A stretch of 64,000 bases of DNA from Nautilus pompilius (taxonomy: Eukaryota; Mollusca; Cephalopoda; Nautilida; Nautilidae), in NCBI GenBank assembly GCA_018389105.1, contig JACATO010000921.1:534001-598000 (forward strand). The letters are read 5' to 3'. Position numbers and translations under genes: made by a program. Positions 49,809 through 54,340 of the stretch are shown here, piece by piece. The notes beneath the pieces were generated by a model. The model saw only the letters and a list, made by a program, of their open reading frames with translations, had not been told where the DNA came from and ran no database searches. The first letter of the stretch is position 1. Each line of letters opens with the position of its first letter.

Positions 49809-50286
49809 GCAACTTTAGATTTCCTTCAAATAGAAATTCTTAGAGAAAAAATGTGAAAGTATTAAAATCTGTAGTCTTTGTTTTTTTTTTTTTTAATTCT
49901 CCATCTACCATGTCTTCAGCGTTCATGTTTGTTTAGTCATCACCTGACCTGAAATGTGGGGTTGGAGTGACGTGTACATCAACGGAATCTGCCAGAGGTG
50001 ATAACTGTGAAATAGTTAACGTAGTAGCACAGCTCATTATTAGTAACACATGCAAATGAATGGAATAAATTGGCTGCAGTGGTGGCATAAATTTTCCTTT
50101 TAAGAAACGCTTTACATTGTTTCTAACTCTTGACTATGCTGAAGTAGTTACCTCCCTTCTCATCACCTCTCTGTTTCTTTTAGGTGCAAGAAATGGGAGG
50201 TGCCAATAGAGAAGATATACAACAAGACCCAACGAGACAAGTTTCGATGGGCTATCGATATGGCTACTGGTTCTTTTAAATTTTAA
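559..50286 (+). CDS. TOP1: DNA topoisomerase I (type IB), nuclear, complete 20-exon gene
   Basis: The enzyme nicks one DNA strand through a 3'-phosphotyrosine intermediate, lets the duplex swivel and reseals it, relaxing supercoils in the nucleus during replication and transcription. Coding exons: 559-600, 909-939, 13111-13730, 14229-14305, 22729-22813, 29680-29780, 31030-31145, 31616-31737, 32509-32631, 32904-33091, 34118-34181, 34350-34430, 34817-34960, 35547-35801, 38183-38297, 39193-39320, 42069-42163, 45038-45116, 49069-49139, 50184-50286. All introns are GT-AG and all phases agree. Domains of the 879-residue product: charged N-terminal domain about 1-313, core about 314-749, coiled linker about 750-826, C-terminal domain to 879. 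The catalytic set is intact: Arg602 (LRAGNEK), Lys646 (FLGKDS), Arg704 (VFRTFN), His746 (CNHQRA) and nucleophile Tyr837 (SKLNYLDPR). Camptothecin-contact residues equal to human Arg364, Asp533 and Asn722 are also present. The start ATG has purine at -3 and G at +4. Identity is certain; the exon 17 donor has a 3-nt ambiguity. Confidence 0.97.
909..939 (+). CDS. TOP1: TOP1 coding exon 2, 31-nt micro-exon
   Basis: A TTTTCCAG acceptor is followed by 31 nt and a perfect GTGAGT donor. It encodes [10 protein letters not shown] plus the first base of an Asp codon. Skipping it would throw exon 3 out of frame: exon 1 ends in phase 0, but the conserved reading of exon 3 needs one base supplied from upstream. 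That phase logic, together with both splice sites, supports a true constitutive exon. Confidence 0.8.
2431..4647 (-). mobile_element. Degraded Tc1-like transposon, copy 1 (intron 2)
   Basis: The right end (CACTGTCTGGTTACTTTATC on the - strand, next to TA at 4648-4649) carries the ACTTTAT-type terminus common in one animal Tc1-like family. A related end, CACTAACTGGCCACTTTATT, follows TA at 2429-2430; a second possible left end lies near 2640. The - strand encodes transposase pieces, notably [20 protein letters not shown] near 3690-3790, matching the family's DDE C-terminal block before NPIEHLW. A T-run at about 3687-3702 interrupts that motif. DNA at 3891-4005 is clearly homologous to 27389-27497 in copy 2. 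The stretch 2770-3590 has no counterpart in copy 2 and is probably an insertion. The transposase is broken many times. Confidence 0.65.
3026..3050. repeat. (CCACA)n pentanucleotide microsatellite
   Basis: Five consecutive copies of the pentamer lie inside the Tc1-like relic in intron 2. Confidence 0.9.
4765..6560 (-). mobile_element. pogo/Jerky-like DNA transposon relic (intron 2)
   Basis: Reading the - strand from about 6345 gives a CENP-B-type N terminus ([18 protein letters not shown]), as in Jerky/Tigger transposases, with stops soon after. Further on, 5912-5590 encodes the C-terminal part of the catalytic domain: [15 protein letters not shown] recalls the family's FLPPNTTSLIQPMD, and [17 protein letters not shown] follows. 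The central catalytic segment between the two pieces is missing. Possible ends are ATCGAAAACCTGGCATCC near 4780 and, inverted, ATCGAAATTCCGGCAACCC near 6530. Ends are approximate. It is a non-functional, internally deleted pogo-superfamily copy. Confidence 0.55.
6561..7647. other. Intron 2 sequence without recognised features
   Basis: AT-rich, with T homopolymers at about 6971 and 7265. No exon, RNA gene or transposon end was recognised. Confidence 0.5.
7648..7941 (+). repeat. Tandem duplication, 147-bp unit, two copies
   Basis: The segments 7648-7794 and 7795-7941 are head-to-tail copies offset by exactly 147 bp. I saw only two differences (GACTGG versus GATTGG and TCTCCTGG versus TCTTCTGG), about 98.6% identity. 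It is a recent local duplication inside intron 2. Confidence 0.95.
7902..9275 (-). other. Possible unidentified coding relic on the - strand of intron 2
   Basis: Several - strand stretches look protein-like though separated by stops: an 87-codon open stretch at 8165-7902 with Lys/Cys-rich [14 protein letters not shown], an acidic piece near 8845-8790 ([15 protein letters not shown]), and 61 codons at 9275-9090. The acidic piece resembles transposase N termini (piggyBac-like among others), but I recognise no catalytic motif. It may be a decayed transposon or chance. Confidence 0.25.
9321..12504. other. Intron 2, 3' part, no recognised gene
   Basis: No exon candidate fits the TOP1 phase here. 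A short inverted repeat (AAATGAAACC near 9643, GGTTTCATTT near 9703) and scattered T-runs are the only structure seen. Confidence 0.5.
12505..12662 (+). mobile_element. Possible degraded tRNA-derived SINE
   Basis: A box-B-like GGTTCAATTC near 12536 is followed about 90 bp later by GGTTTCCTCCCACACC and then an A-run (about 12653-12663). That arrangement, and the TTTCCTCCCACA motif, occur in several animal SINE families. Box A is not clear, so the call is tentative. Confidence 0.35.
13111..13730 (+). CDS. TOP1: TOP1 coding exon 3: charged N-terminal domain
   Basis: At 620 nt this is the largest coding exon. It opens with HFLRLND, recalling the ADFRLND of vertebrate TOP1, then runs through His/Lys/Ser/Asp-rich low-complexity sequence (many [10 protein letters not shown]-like stretches). 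It ends with two sumoylation-type motifs, VKEE (Lys near residue 210) and IKKE (near 219), followed by an acidic ESDDD patch. In the family this domain is disordered and handles nuclear and nucleolar targeting and partner binding. Vertebrates spread it over several exons; here most of it is one exon. Confidence 0.93.
13731..14228. other. TOP1: TOP1 intron 3
   Basis: A 498-bp intron with GTAAAT donor and TTAG acceptor after a long T-rich tract (14192-14226). It contains an imperfect inverted repeat (CAGGCCACAGTGC near 13986, GCATTGTGTGGCCTG near 14039) of unknown meaning. Confidence 0.7.
14229..14305 (+). CDS. TOP1: TOP1 coding exon 4
   Basis: This encodes [20 protein letters not shown] and onward to an Arg split with exon 5 (phase 2 end). 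The acceptor follows a long T-rich tract; the donor is AG|GTAAGG. The acidic SDD repeats fit a disordered N-terminal domain. The exon shows little family conservation, so it rests on splice sites and phase. Confidence 0.8.
14358..15661 (-). mobile_element. mariner transposon, nearly intact, 1304 bp (intron 4)
   Basis: The element is bounded by TA dinucleotides (14356-14357 and 15662-15663), the standard mariner target duplication. Its terminal inverted repeats match at 28 of 31 positions; both contain TCTGTCCAAAAAGAAACC. The length is typical of full mariners. It lies antisense to TOP1 in intron 4. The near-identical ends and almost open transposase suggest a recent insertion. Confidence 0.95.
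14441..15456 (-). pseudogene. mariner transposase (DD34D), one frameshift
   Basis: The enzyme cuts and pastes the element at TA sites. Translation runs from ATG 15456-15454 to about 14905, then continues in another frame down to 14441, about 340 residues in all, the normal mariner length. The first part has the paired helix-turn-helix region and TGDETW (first Asp). The second has HHDNAPAH (second Asp) and YSPDLAPAD (third Asp) with exactly 34 residues between, the mariner signature. The break lies at a 12-base T run (14906-14917, A run on the coding strand). It could be a real slippage mutation or a sequencing/assembly slip. No other stop was seen. A (CTGA)n run at about 15040-15058 lies within the coding part. 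Confidence 0.92.
15664..19512. other. Intron 4 sequence without recognised features
   Basis: AT-rich, with T-runs (for example 16918-16932) and a short G-run at 16396. No splice-compatible exon in TOP1 phase and no clear transposon end was found. Confidence 0.5.
19515..20358 (+). mobile_element. Short pogo/Tigger-like element, 844 bp (intron 4)
   Basis: TA dinucleotides flank both sides (19513-19514, 20359-20360). The ends are inverted repeats: CAGCAAAACCTCTTTTATCT on the left and CAGTAGAACCTCTTTTATCC on the right (- strand), the CAGT...TTATCC type used by Tigger elements. From ATG 19923 the + strand reads [17 protein letters not shown] and, past a stop, [14 protein letters not shown], recalling the CENP-B-type helix-turn-helix start of Tigger transposase. 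The catalytic domain is absent, so this is an internally deleted, non-autonomous copy. Confidence 0.75.
20361..22728. other. Intron 4, 3' part, no recognised gene
   Basis: AT-rich with poly-T and poly-A runs. A tRNA-like fragment near 20813-20853 (GGGAGTAGCCCAGTAG) lacks a partner box B. Nothing else was recognised. Confidence 0.45.
22729..22813 (+). CDS. TOP1: TOP1 coding exon 5
   Basis: The exon completes the split Arg, then reads [18 protein letters not shown] and onward to ERPK, ending in phase 0 before GTAAAT. It contains a sumoylation-type IKQE and a basic cluster (ENKRK) suited to nuclear import. The TTTCTTACAG acceptor is strong. Confidence 0.85.
23084..23443. mobile_element. 360-bp pogo/Tigger-type MITE nested in the hAT element
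   Basis: TA dinucleotides flank it (23082-23083, 23444-23445). Its ends form imperfect inverted repeats, CAGGTCAAGAATCCATTACC on the left and CAAGATGAGAATTGGGAATC on the right (- strand), both leading into CCAAAATCTGAA-like sequence with the TTATCC-type core of Tigger-related MITEs. No coding capacity. It must have landed after the hAT element. Confidence 0.65.
23800..25080 (+). pseudogene. hAT-type transposase remnant
   Basis: An open stretch at 23761-24171 includes [20 protein letters not shown] and TTDESNDA, then YPIVVKYFD and [20 protein letters not shown], the start of the RNase H-like catalytic fold in hAT transposases of animals (TTD...SNDA holds the first Asp). The match continues in other frames: [20 protein letters not shown] near 24390 and the [19 protein letters not shown] region near 24920. 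Several stops and frame changes separate these, so it is inactive. It belongs to the element at 22984-25735. Confidence 0.65.
25736..26990. other. Intron 5 middle, no recognised gene
   Basis: An open stretch at 26427-26711 is Lys-rich and AT-rich without a recognised domain. The interval otherwise has homopolymers and an (AT)n patch near 25826. Confidence 0.45.
27000..28142 (-). mobile_element. Degraded Tc1-like transposon, copy 2 (intron 5)
   Basis: The - strand between 27531 and 27229 encodes a Tc1-like catalytic piece: [19 protein letters not shown], then [14 protein letters not shown] (second catalytic Asp) and [12 protein letters not shown]; a shifted frame continues [10 protein letters not shown], the family's SPDLNPIEHLW block with the third acidic residue. 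The right end near 28142 has the ACTTTATTAGG-type terminus and left-end-like GGGTTGGTCCACGTTTTGCC near 27032. It is homologous to copy 1 in intron 2, in the same orientation. Several stops and frame changes make it inactive. Confidence 0.7.
28143..29204. other. Intron 5, 3' part, no recognised gene
   Basis: AT-rich with T-runs and no recognised transposon end or exon. Confidence 0.45.
29205..29595 (+). repeat. Tandem repeat, units of about 52-71 bp, five copies
   Basis: The motif CCCTTTGTTTT recurs at about 29265, 29317, 29388, 29458 and 29519. Each copy continues with TAGTTGATGGTGGGAAAAC-like sequence and GGTAACCCAGG. Units differ by small indels and substitutions, so the array is old. It ends less than 100 bp before TOP1 exon 6, so any regulatory effect would act on that splice site. 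Confidence 0.9.
29680..29780 (+). CDS. TOP1: TOP1 coding exon 6: NLS and core entry
   Basis: This encodes KRVKMEPSD (a sumoylation-type VKME beside a basic cluster), then [10 protein letters not shown], a classical NLS-like run, then QVWKW, where the conserved core begins. It ends in phase 2 within the second Trp. The exon lies less than 100 bp after a tandem repeat in intron 5. Confidence 0.92.
29781..31029. other. TOP1: TOP1 intron 6
   Basis: A 1249-bp intron with GTAAGC donor and TTTGCAG acceptor. No repeat or alternative exon recognised; a short (GT)-rich patch lies near 30660. Confidence 0.65.
31030..31145 (+). CDS. TOP1: TOP1 coding exon 7: core domain
   Basis: The reading runs [20 protein letters not shown] and on to EFFYDG, very close to the vertebrate core start (WWEEE...[15 protein letters not shown]). 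It ends in phase 1 at G|GTAAGT. Confidence 0.96.
31616..31737 (+). CDS. TOP1: TOP1 coding exon 8: core domain
   Basis: This encodes [20 protein letters not shown] then [10 protein letters not shown] and NFFNDWRK, matching the family's conserved [10 protein letters not shown] and FFKDWRK blocks. It ends in phase 0 before GTAGAG. Confidence 0.96.
32509..32631 (+). CDS. TOP1: TOP1 coding exon 9: core domain
   Basis: This encodes [20 protein letters not shown] and onward to LTKEEKQ, 41 whole codons with CAG acceptor and GTGAGT donor. It matches the human KCDFTQM...SKEEKL region. Confidence 0.95.
32904..33091 (+). CDS. TOP1: TOP1 coding exon 10: DNA clamp, camptothecin-contact loop
   Basis: This carries [16 protein letters not shown] and [13 protein letters not shown]. 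Phe475, Gly477 and Arg478 equal human Phe361, Gly363 and Arg364, residues known to shape the camptothecin pocket. All are conserved, so the enzyme should be drug-sensitive (inference). It ends in phase 2 at AA|GTACGT. Confidence 0.96.
34118..34181 (+). CDS. TOP1: TOP1 coding exon 11
   Basis: This encodes [20 protein letters not shown] plus Lys, matching human [15 protein letters not shown]. It ends in phase 0 before GTACCA. Confidence 0.94.
34350..34430 (+). CDS. TOP1: TOP1 coding exon 12
   Basis: Twenty-seven whole codons read [20 protein letters not shown] then NAASKLK, matching human VTWLVSWTENIQGSIKYIML. The donor is a clean GTAAGT. Confidence 0.95.
34817..34960 (+). CDS. TOP1: TOP1 coding exon 13
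   Basis: Forty-eight codons encode [24 protein letters not shown] and [12 protein letters not shown], among the most conserved blocks of eukaryotic TOP1. They lead into the first catalytic Arg in the next exon. Confidence 0.96.
35547..35801 (+). CDS. TOP1: TOP1 coding exon 14: catalytic Arg and Lys
   Basis: Eighty-five codons include [13 protein letters not shown] with catalytic Arg602 (codon 35556-35558), then [12 protein letters not shown] with general-acid Lys646 and the Asp equal to human Asp533, and end [12 protein letters not shown]. Both catalytic residues align with human Arg488 and Lys532. Confidence 0.97.
35802..38182. other. TOP1: TOP1 intron 14
   Basis: A 2381-bp AT-rich intron. 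No exon in phase and no recognised transposon end. An (AAAT)n patch lies at about 36855-36872 and an (AT)n patch precedes exon 15. Confidence 0.5.
38183..38297 (+). CDS. TOP1: TOP1 coding exon 15: catalytic Arg704
   Basis: This encodes [20 protein letters not shown] followed by [13 protein letters not shown]. Arg704 equals human Arg590, which contacts the scissile phosphate. It ends in phase 1 before GTGAGT. Confidence 0.96.
38298..39192. other. TOP1: TOP1 intron 15
   Basis: An 895-bp intron with GTGAGT donor and TTGCAG acceptor. Nothing else recognised. Confidence 0.6.
39193..39320 (+). CDS. TOP1: TOP1 coding exon 16: catalytic His746
   Basis: This encodes [20 protein letters not shown] then [12 protein letters not shown]. 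His746 equals human His632. This closes the core domain, and the coiled linker starts at the exon's 3' end (QMENLQLK). Confidence 0.96.
40024..40428 (+). pseudogene. Possible piggyBac-like transposase fragment (intron 16)
   Basis: A 134-codon uninterrupted frame reads [20 protein letters not shown], then SNGYATQ and [13 protein letters not shown]. The spacing resembles the early DDE domain of piggyBac transposases (FFxxxFxxxxxxxIVEETNRYA ... EEIKAFLGINI). No catalytic Asp box follows and no TTAA-flanked ends were found, so it is at most a fragment. Confidence 0.4.
40554..40575. repeat. (GT)n microsatellite
   Basis: About eleven GT units in intron 16. Confidence 0.9.
41023..42008 (-). repeat. 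58-bp minisatellite, about 17 copies (intron 16)
   Basis: The landmark CCATGATAT recurs about 17 times at mostly 58-bp spacing. A typical unit runs ATAACTAAATTGAACTGGGT, then GTCTTGTATAAG, then CCATGATATCTTCCTGCCTC and CTTGTA. Copies differ by a few substitutions and rare short deletions; central copies are most alike, outer ones most diverged. The array ends about 60 bp before the exon 17 acceptor. The long open frames on its - strand are a by-product of the repeated unit. A diverged inverted relative lies at 61827-62050. Confidence 0.95.
42069..42163 (+). CDS. TOP1: TOP1 coding exon 17: linker coiled coil
   Basis: This encodes [20 protein letters not shown] and onward, a Lys/Glu/Ala-rich helix that follows IDAKKE of human TOP1. 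Two donors are possible three bases apart: after 42163 (G|GTACAA) or after 42160 (A|GTGGTA). Both keep the frame into exon 18. The longer form keeps the spacing to the active-site Tyr identical to human, so I prefer it. The acceptor lies about 60 bp after the minisatellite. Confidence 0.88.
42164..43539. other. TOP1: TOP1 intron 17, 5' part
   Basis: AT-rich intron sequence with A/T homopolymers. No recognised feature. Confidence 0.5.
43540..44260 (-). mobile_element. Possible Tc1-like transposase relic (intron 17)
   Basis: The - strand between 43773 and 43540 reads [20 protein letters not shown] then [16 protein letters not shown]. This order resembles the Tc1 C terminus (DWPAMSPDMNPIEHVWD ... 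NIDELERALHEEW). Upstream sequence to 44260 keeps the GC-richer texture of a coding relic, but many stops break it. Ends not found. Confidence 0.4.
45038..45116 (+). CDS. TOP1: TOP1 coding exon 18: linker helix
   Basis: This encodes [20 protein letters not shown] then VQATDK, matching human [21 protein letters not shown]. It completes the antiparallel linker coiled coil that slows DNA rotation. CAG acceptor, GTAGGT donor. Confidence 0.95.
45793..46137 (+). mobile_element. Possible solo LTR fossil
   Basis: The block has the order expected of a retrovirus-like long terminal repeat: TG start candidate, TATAAAA near 45950, a CAGTCTA-like start point, AATAAA near 46070, and CA end candidate. It has no internal coding region beside it and sits inside the Tigger-like element. 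Target-site repeats are not clear and the boundaries are approximate, so family and age are not assigned. Confidence 0.35.
46590..47700 (-). mobile_element. Hsmar1/SETMAR-like mariner relic nested in the Tigger element
   Basis: The - strand encodes most of a mariner transposase in pieces. From the N terminus (about 47630): [20 protein letters not shown] and [13 protein letters not shown]; then 47220-46810 with [20 protein letters not shown] (first Asp) and [30 protein letters not shown]; then 46916-46677 with [17 protein letters not shown] (third Asp). The wording closely follows the transposase half of human SETMAR. The second catalytic Asp is Asn (HNN for HDN), and stops and frame changes break the frame. 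Terminal repeats were not resolved; ends are approximate. Confidence 0.82.
48496..49068. other. TOP1: TOP1 intron 18, 3' part
   Basis: AT-rich intron sequence between the Tigger-like element and exon 19; nothing recognised. Confidence 0.5.
49069..49139 (+). CDS. TOP1: TOP1 coding exon 19: active-site tyrosine
   Basis: This encodes [20 protein letters not shown] then TIA and a split Trp. Tyr837 (codon 49111-49113) is the nucleophile equal to human Tyr723. The preceding Asn836 equals human Asn722, whose change to Ser is known to give camptothecin resistance; here it is the sensitive Asn. Confidence 0.97.
49140..50183. other. TOP1: TOP1 intron 19
   Basis: A 1044-bp intron with GTAAGT donor and TTTTAG acceptor. 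It contains an (AT)n run at 49783-49805 and a T-run near 49881. Confidence 0.65.
50184..50286 (+). CDS. TOP1: TOP1 terminal coding exon 20
   Basis: This encodes [20 protein letters not shown] then [13 protein letters not shown] and a TAA stop at 50284-50286. The body matches human [20 protein letters not shown], but the last residues replace the acidic DEDYEF tail with a neutral/basic one of the same length. Confidence 0.96.
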
Positions 50287-51795
50287 TGCTCCTCAACTCT
50301 AGGATACCTTTGATTTTCTGTTAAATTTTTTTATGAATTTTTTTAATTTATTACTATTATTATTGTCATTATTTTCCTTTTTATTACTTTTTTTTTTTTG
50401 TTTTTAAAAAATTCTATTTTGAATCAACTGTATTCTCATCCTGATTTATAATTACTGTCTCCCCACCCCCTAAAAACACCCTAGCCAACGATAAAGGAAA
50501 CTGTTTATAAACTCTATCCTCCTCTTTCCTTGCCTCTTTTCTAATACCATACTGATATTGTGACAAATTCTATCAGAAACTGAACTGGAGGTAGATAGAT
50601 ATCCGTTCTTACATGCATATGTATTTTTTTTAATTGTTGCTATGAAAGCAACAGACAGGCGGATGCATAATGCCAGCTGAGATTGAAAACCAGCAAGAAT
50701 CTATCTCAGAAATTTTTCATTGGAGCTCACGAACTCAGCTGCCATTTTAGATGAAACCTTATTTGCCTATCTTGTGAATCTGTTACAAGTTAACAGATAA
50801 ATGATTCCCCTTCCTTTTTACATCTTCATACTTCTATTCCCCCCCCACAATCCAGGGGGATAACAGAATGTTTCTAGATATCACTAAATAACAAATTGTT
50901 TGAGCCCATCTCCCACCTTTTTTTTAAAAAAAAAATACATGTACATTACTGAAGTATTATATTATATATATAAGATTGCATAAAACATGAACAAAGCGGT
51001 TTGTTGTCAGTCTACTCTCTTCATTGTTCATAAAATGCAAGATAGTATACTGGTTTTTGTTTTTTTCTCTCCCTCTCTCTAGTGAGAACATTTAGAAAGG
51101 AGTTCTAAGATCACATTGAACACTCCAATAAAACTTACAAAAGACAGACCAACTGAACATCTTTCCTCCTCAGTGTTTGTGACTTCTGATAATTACTTTG
51201 TTAAGTGTGTGCAAGTACTCAGGAATACTTCTGGTGATTTGGTGTATTATTATTATTACTATTATTAGCAATTACACACTCTCTCTCTCTCCCTCTCACA
51301 CACAATAATATATTTTCAACCATTCTTGATAAAATTAGAAAATACTCTTATTAAAAACAAGACAAAAAAACGTATATTTATATCTTCAACAACAGCATTT
51401 GTAGAGAGAAAAAAAAATTGAATAATTGAACACCATCATCCCAAAAGATGCCTTCTGAAATTTTATGATTGGAATGAAATTGGAACAACTCTGTATGGGT
51501 TAGCTCCCCCTCCAGTGGTCTAGGTCAAAATTTGCCCAAAATTCATTCCTGACTGTGGAGAAGACTCGCCAAGGGACCACTCATTGTTGCAGAAGTATTG
51601 GATAAAAAGACAGGCTACAGATTTTTTTTTTTTTTTTTCATTTGTATATATACTTAATTAGCAGGGGTTGGTTAGCCTCGGACTCTTCCAGGTCTGCTCG
51701 ACCGATAGTGGTGGTCACGTTTGTTCTGTATGTCCATATCACTGCTCGCTCTACGTCACACTATGGAAAGAATAAAGCAATGCAATACAGTAATG
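50287..51795 (+). other. TOP1: TOP1 3' untranslated region (inferred)
   Basis: The stop codon is followed by AU-rich sequence with many T-runs and ATTTA-like patches, typical of a long 3' UTR. Candidate poly(A) signals are AATAAA at 51127-51132 and 51771-51776. I take the second as the likely main end because TG/T-rich sequence follows it closely. The true end needs transcript data. Confidence 0.55.
51771..51776 (+). terminator. TOP1: Candidate poly(A) signal of TOP1
   Basis: AATAAA followed within 25-45 bp by TGGGTCTTTGTCTTGTCC, a fitting downstream GU-rich element. An earlier AATAAA at 51127-51132 may give a shorter transcript. Confidence 0.5.
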
Positions 51796-52429
51796 GGTCT
51801 TTGTCTTGTCCTCCAAGCCGTGACCATTGTAATGGTGAATTAATTGAAATTTAACTGGTTTGGTTCTTGGCTTCTGAAGGACTAAACACACTTAATTAAG
51901 CTCTCTCCCTCCTTTTACAAGTACAACTTTAGACTATCTAGGAAAAATTTGGAAAAATTCTTTATAATCATCAAACCAACAGAAAAAGGAAACTGGCAGT
52001 AACTATTAACTAACGTAGGTAAAATAGAAGCTGTGAGAATATTTCCAACTGTTCTTTAGTTCCACCTATGTCACTTAAGGTTTCATTTTTGATTCCTAGT
52101 ATGCTCATTTAAATGTTAATATTGGACACTTGTGTTGACACCCAAATGACTTCCCAAGTTGTGCGATTTGCTGCCTGTGTGGCCTTCAGATAAACGTTCA
52201 CATTGCCACGTGCAAAGCAGTTATACGTATTTTCCAGGTTTTGCACATGCAAAGCTTACCTCAGTTTTGGCTGTATGTAGACCTAGGCAATCACCTCGGT
52301 TTTTTGCCAGCGTTGTTGACTCTGCTGACATTATCTGACATTTGAGATAACAATGCAAAGTAGGGCAACTTGTTTTGAGGTTTCTGCTGATCAACTGTAA
52401 GCAAATTGTAAGATTGATTTCAACAAGCA
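51796..52429. other. Intergenic spacer after TOP1
   Basis: No gene recognised. A pogo-like terminal motif, CTGACATTATCTGACATTTG near 52317, hints at a transposon end, without a partner that I can confirm. Confidence 0.4.
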
Positions 52430-53110
52430 GGAATGCCTAAATAAAGTTGACCAGATGATGTCCCTGTCCAAGACTGCTGCTATGCATATTGCTACTTTAA
52501 GCAGCAAAGCCTCTCTCTGAGATACACAAATCTGTTCGCAACAAGTTTTCACTCGGGCACAAAAACAAACTCAGTAGTGGATTTGGCGTCAGTTGTGGTG
52601 GACAACAGTATTGTCTATTGATGAATCTAGTTTTCTGCTGTACAGGATCATTGGTCAGTATAGAAATCAGTGCCTTGCCCCTACCTGAGTGTCACGTGAT
52701 ATGGAGATGAAATGAGCGTCTTGCAATCACTACTGATCTTATAGGTGTACACAAATGTAATGCTGATCAGGCATAAAGATAAGGACCTACAGTTGTTTCC
52801 TTCCTGCAAACATTGAGATACTTCTGCAAGATAGTGACCCTGTCAGTGTGCTACCCAGGTCATCTCATCCTCTGGTCTTGAACCCCATCAACCATCTTTG
52901 AGCAGCTTGATCACTATGTATGATGTCACTAGACAGCTCTTTAGACATAGTCTCTTATAGCTAGAGTCAAGCATTTCACACAGTCTGCAGTAGTTGGTAA
53001 CATCTGTGGGTTGCAGGCCATGATTGACTATCATGGTGTAAAACTCTACATCCCAAAGTGCTTCCTTGTGTCATCAGATGGCTATGGCATGGCTGTGATT
53101 GGCTTTAGTC
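52430..53110 (+). mobile_element. Tc1-like transposase relic, + strand
   Basis: The + strand holds SIDESSFLLYR near 52615 (resembling the SDESRF box with the first catalytic Asp), LQDSDPVSV near 52830 (QQDNAPxH box), and LVLNPINHL near 52877 (SPDLNPIEHLW box with Glu to Asn change). The order and spacing are those of Tc1-like transposases. Stops and indels occur throughout, and the ends were not found. It differs from the intron 2 and intron 5 copies in strand and wording, so probably a different family. Confidence 0.5.
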
Positions 53111-53419
53111 TGTTTACTACTAACACTAAAATTTCTGCAAATTTATAAGGGCAGGTGCTAGGGAATAATATTTCATGATCCTAAACATTTAGGATTACTG
53201 TTTTTTTAAAACATTTTATTATTATATTTTTCTCAGACAGATTGCACAGAGTTTGCTTTTTACAATGTTGGTTTTGTCAGGCCATCTGTTGGAGCAAAAT
53301 CTACCCTGTTAATTTAAAAATCATTAAGTGTTCTTGAATGACATCAAGATACCACCAGATCTTCTGATTTCAAACTGCTAATTTAGGATTGCTTCTGTAC
53401 ATATACTTGAATTTACATA

Positions 53420-54340
53420 TACACTGGTCAAAACTATGTAAAGATGTTGATGTAATTATTCAAATTTGTTAAGGGTAAAACATTTGCGCACAGTTTAAAA
53501 TTGATCACAAAGCTGGATATTAATTTTGTGTAATGGCTGGGCTTCGATGCTTTTAGTGTGCATGGCTGCCTGTGGCTTGTACTAAACTCTGCATCTGCCT
53601 CCCATACTTTTCACCAGATGCTTTGATGCAATTCTGTAATGACCTTAGGAGTATGTGGTCTGTCCAGTAGAGGTCATTCCAGACATTCCACAGACTTTAG
53701 GTTGGGAGAGTGAGAGCCGGCCATAGAAAACGTTGAATGTTTTCATCTAGGTGGTGTTCCTTTTTAACTAATTTTATACAATGGGCCTTGGTTTATGTTG
53801 ATTGTGACATGTTAAAGAGAGAAAAGACTCTTTTTTGGAGTGATGGCAGTGTTCTGGACTGGAATGCTGGGATGCTGTGTACCTACTACAGTGATCACTT
53901 CACCACCTAACCCAGTCTGGTCTCACCCTAAGGTGTGGTGTGCTGGCATTAGGGAGATGAGAAATGTTGGACATTTAGTATGTAGATTAGCAGAGAGTGG
54001 GCAGTCCGGGATGCAGGTCTCTCGAACCTGTTGCAATTCTTTGAGATGGAATCTCCAAAAATTAGTGAGATTACACTGAGTCAGATGGGGGAATATAGTG
54101 GGTATCATGGTGATCAGTTCTGCCAGGCTTTTGTGGGCTAAACCAATCAGTTTGTGTCTCTTCCAAAACAGGCTGATAATACTCTGTTACATTAAGGTCC
54201 ACCATTTGCCACAATTCTGCCTACTTCCAGCTGCATGTTACTATATTGGTAAGTTAGTTGAAGTGCCATTATTCTCCATTTTCTTACTTCGTTATATGAA
54301 GATTTGTGATGTGATCTCCAGTTCTAAATTGATTTGAGAC
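53420..54340 (-). mobile_element. Possible second Tc1-like relic, - strand
   Basis: The - strand near 53730-53640 reads GSHSPNLKSVECLE and HTPKVITELHQSI, resembling the SPDLNPIExxW block and following helices of Tc1-like transposases. Further - strand pieces extend to 54108 (FWRFHLKELQQVRET). Heavily decayed; ends unresolved. Confidence 0.4.
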
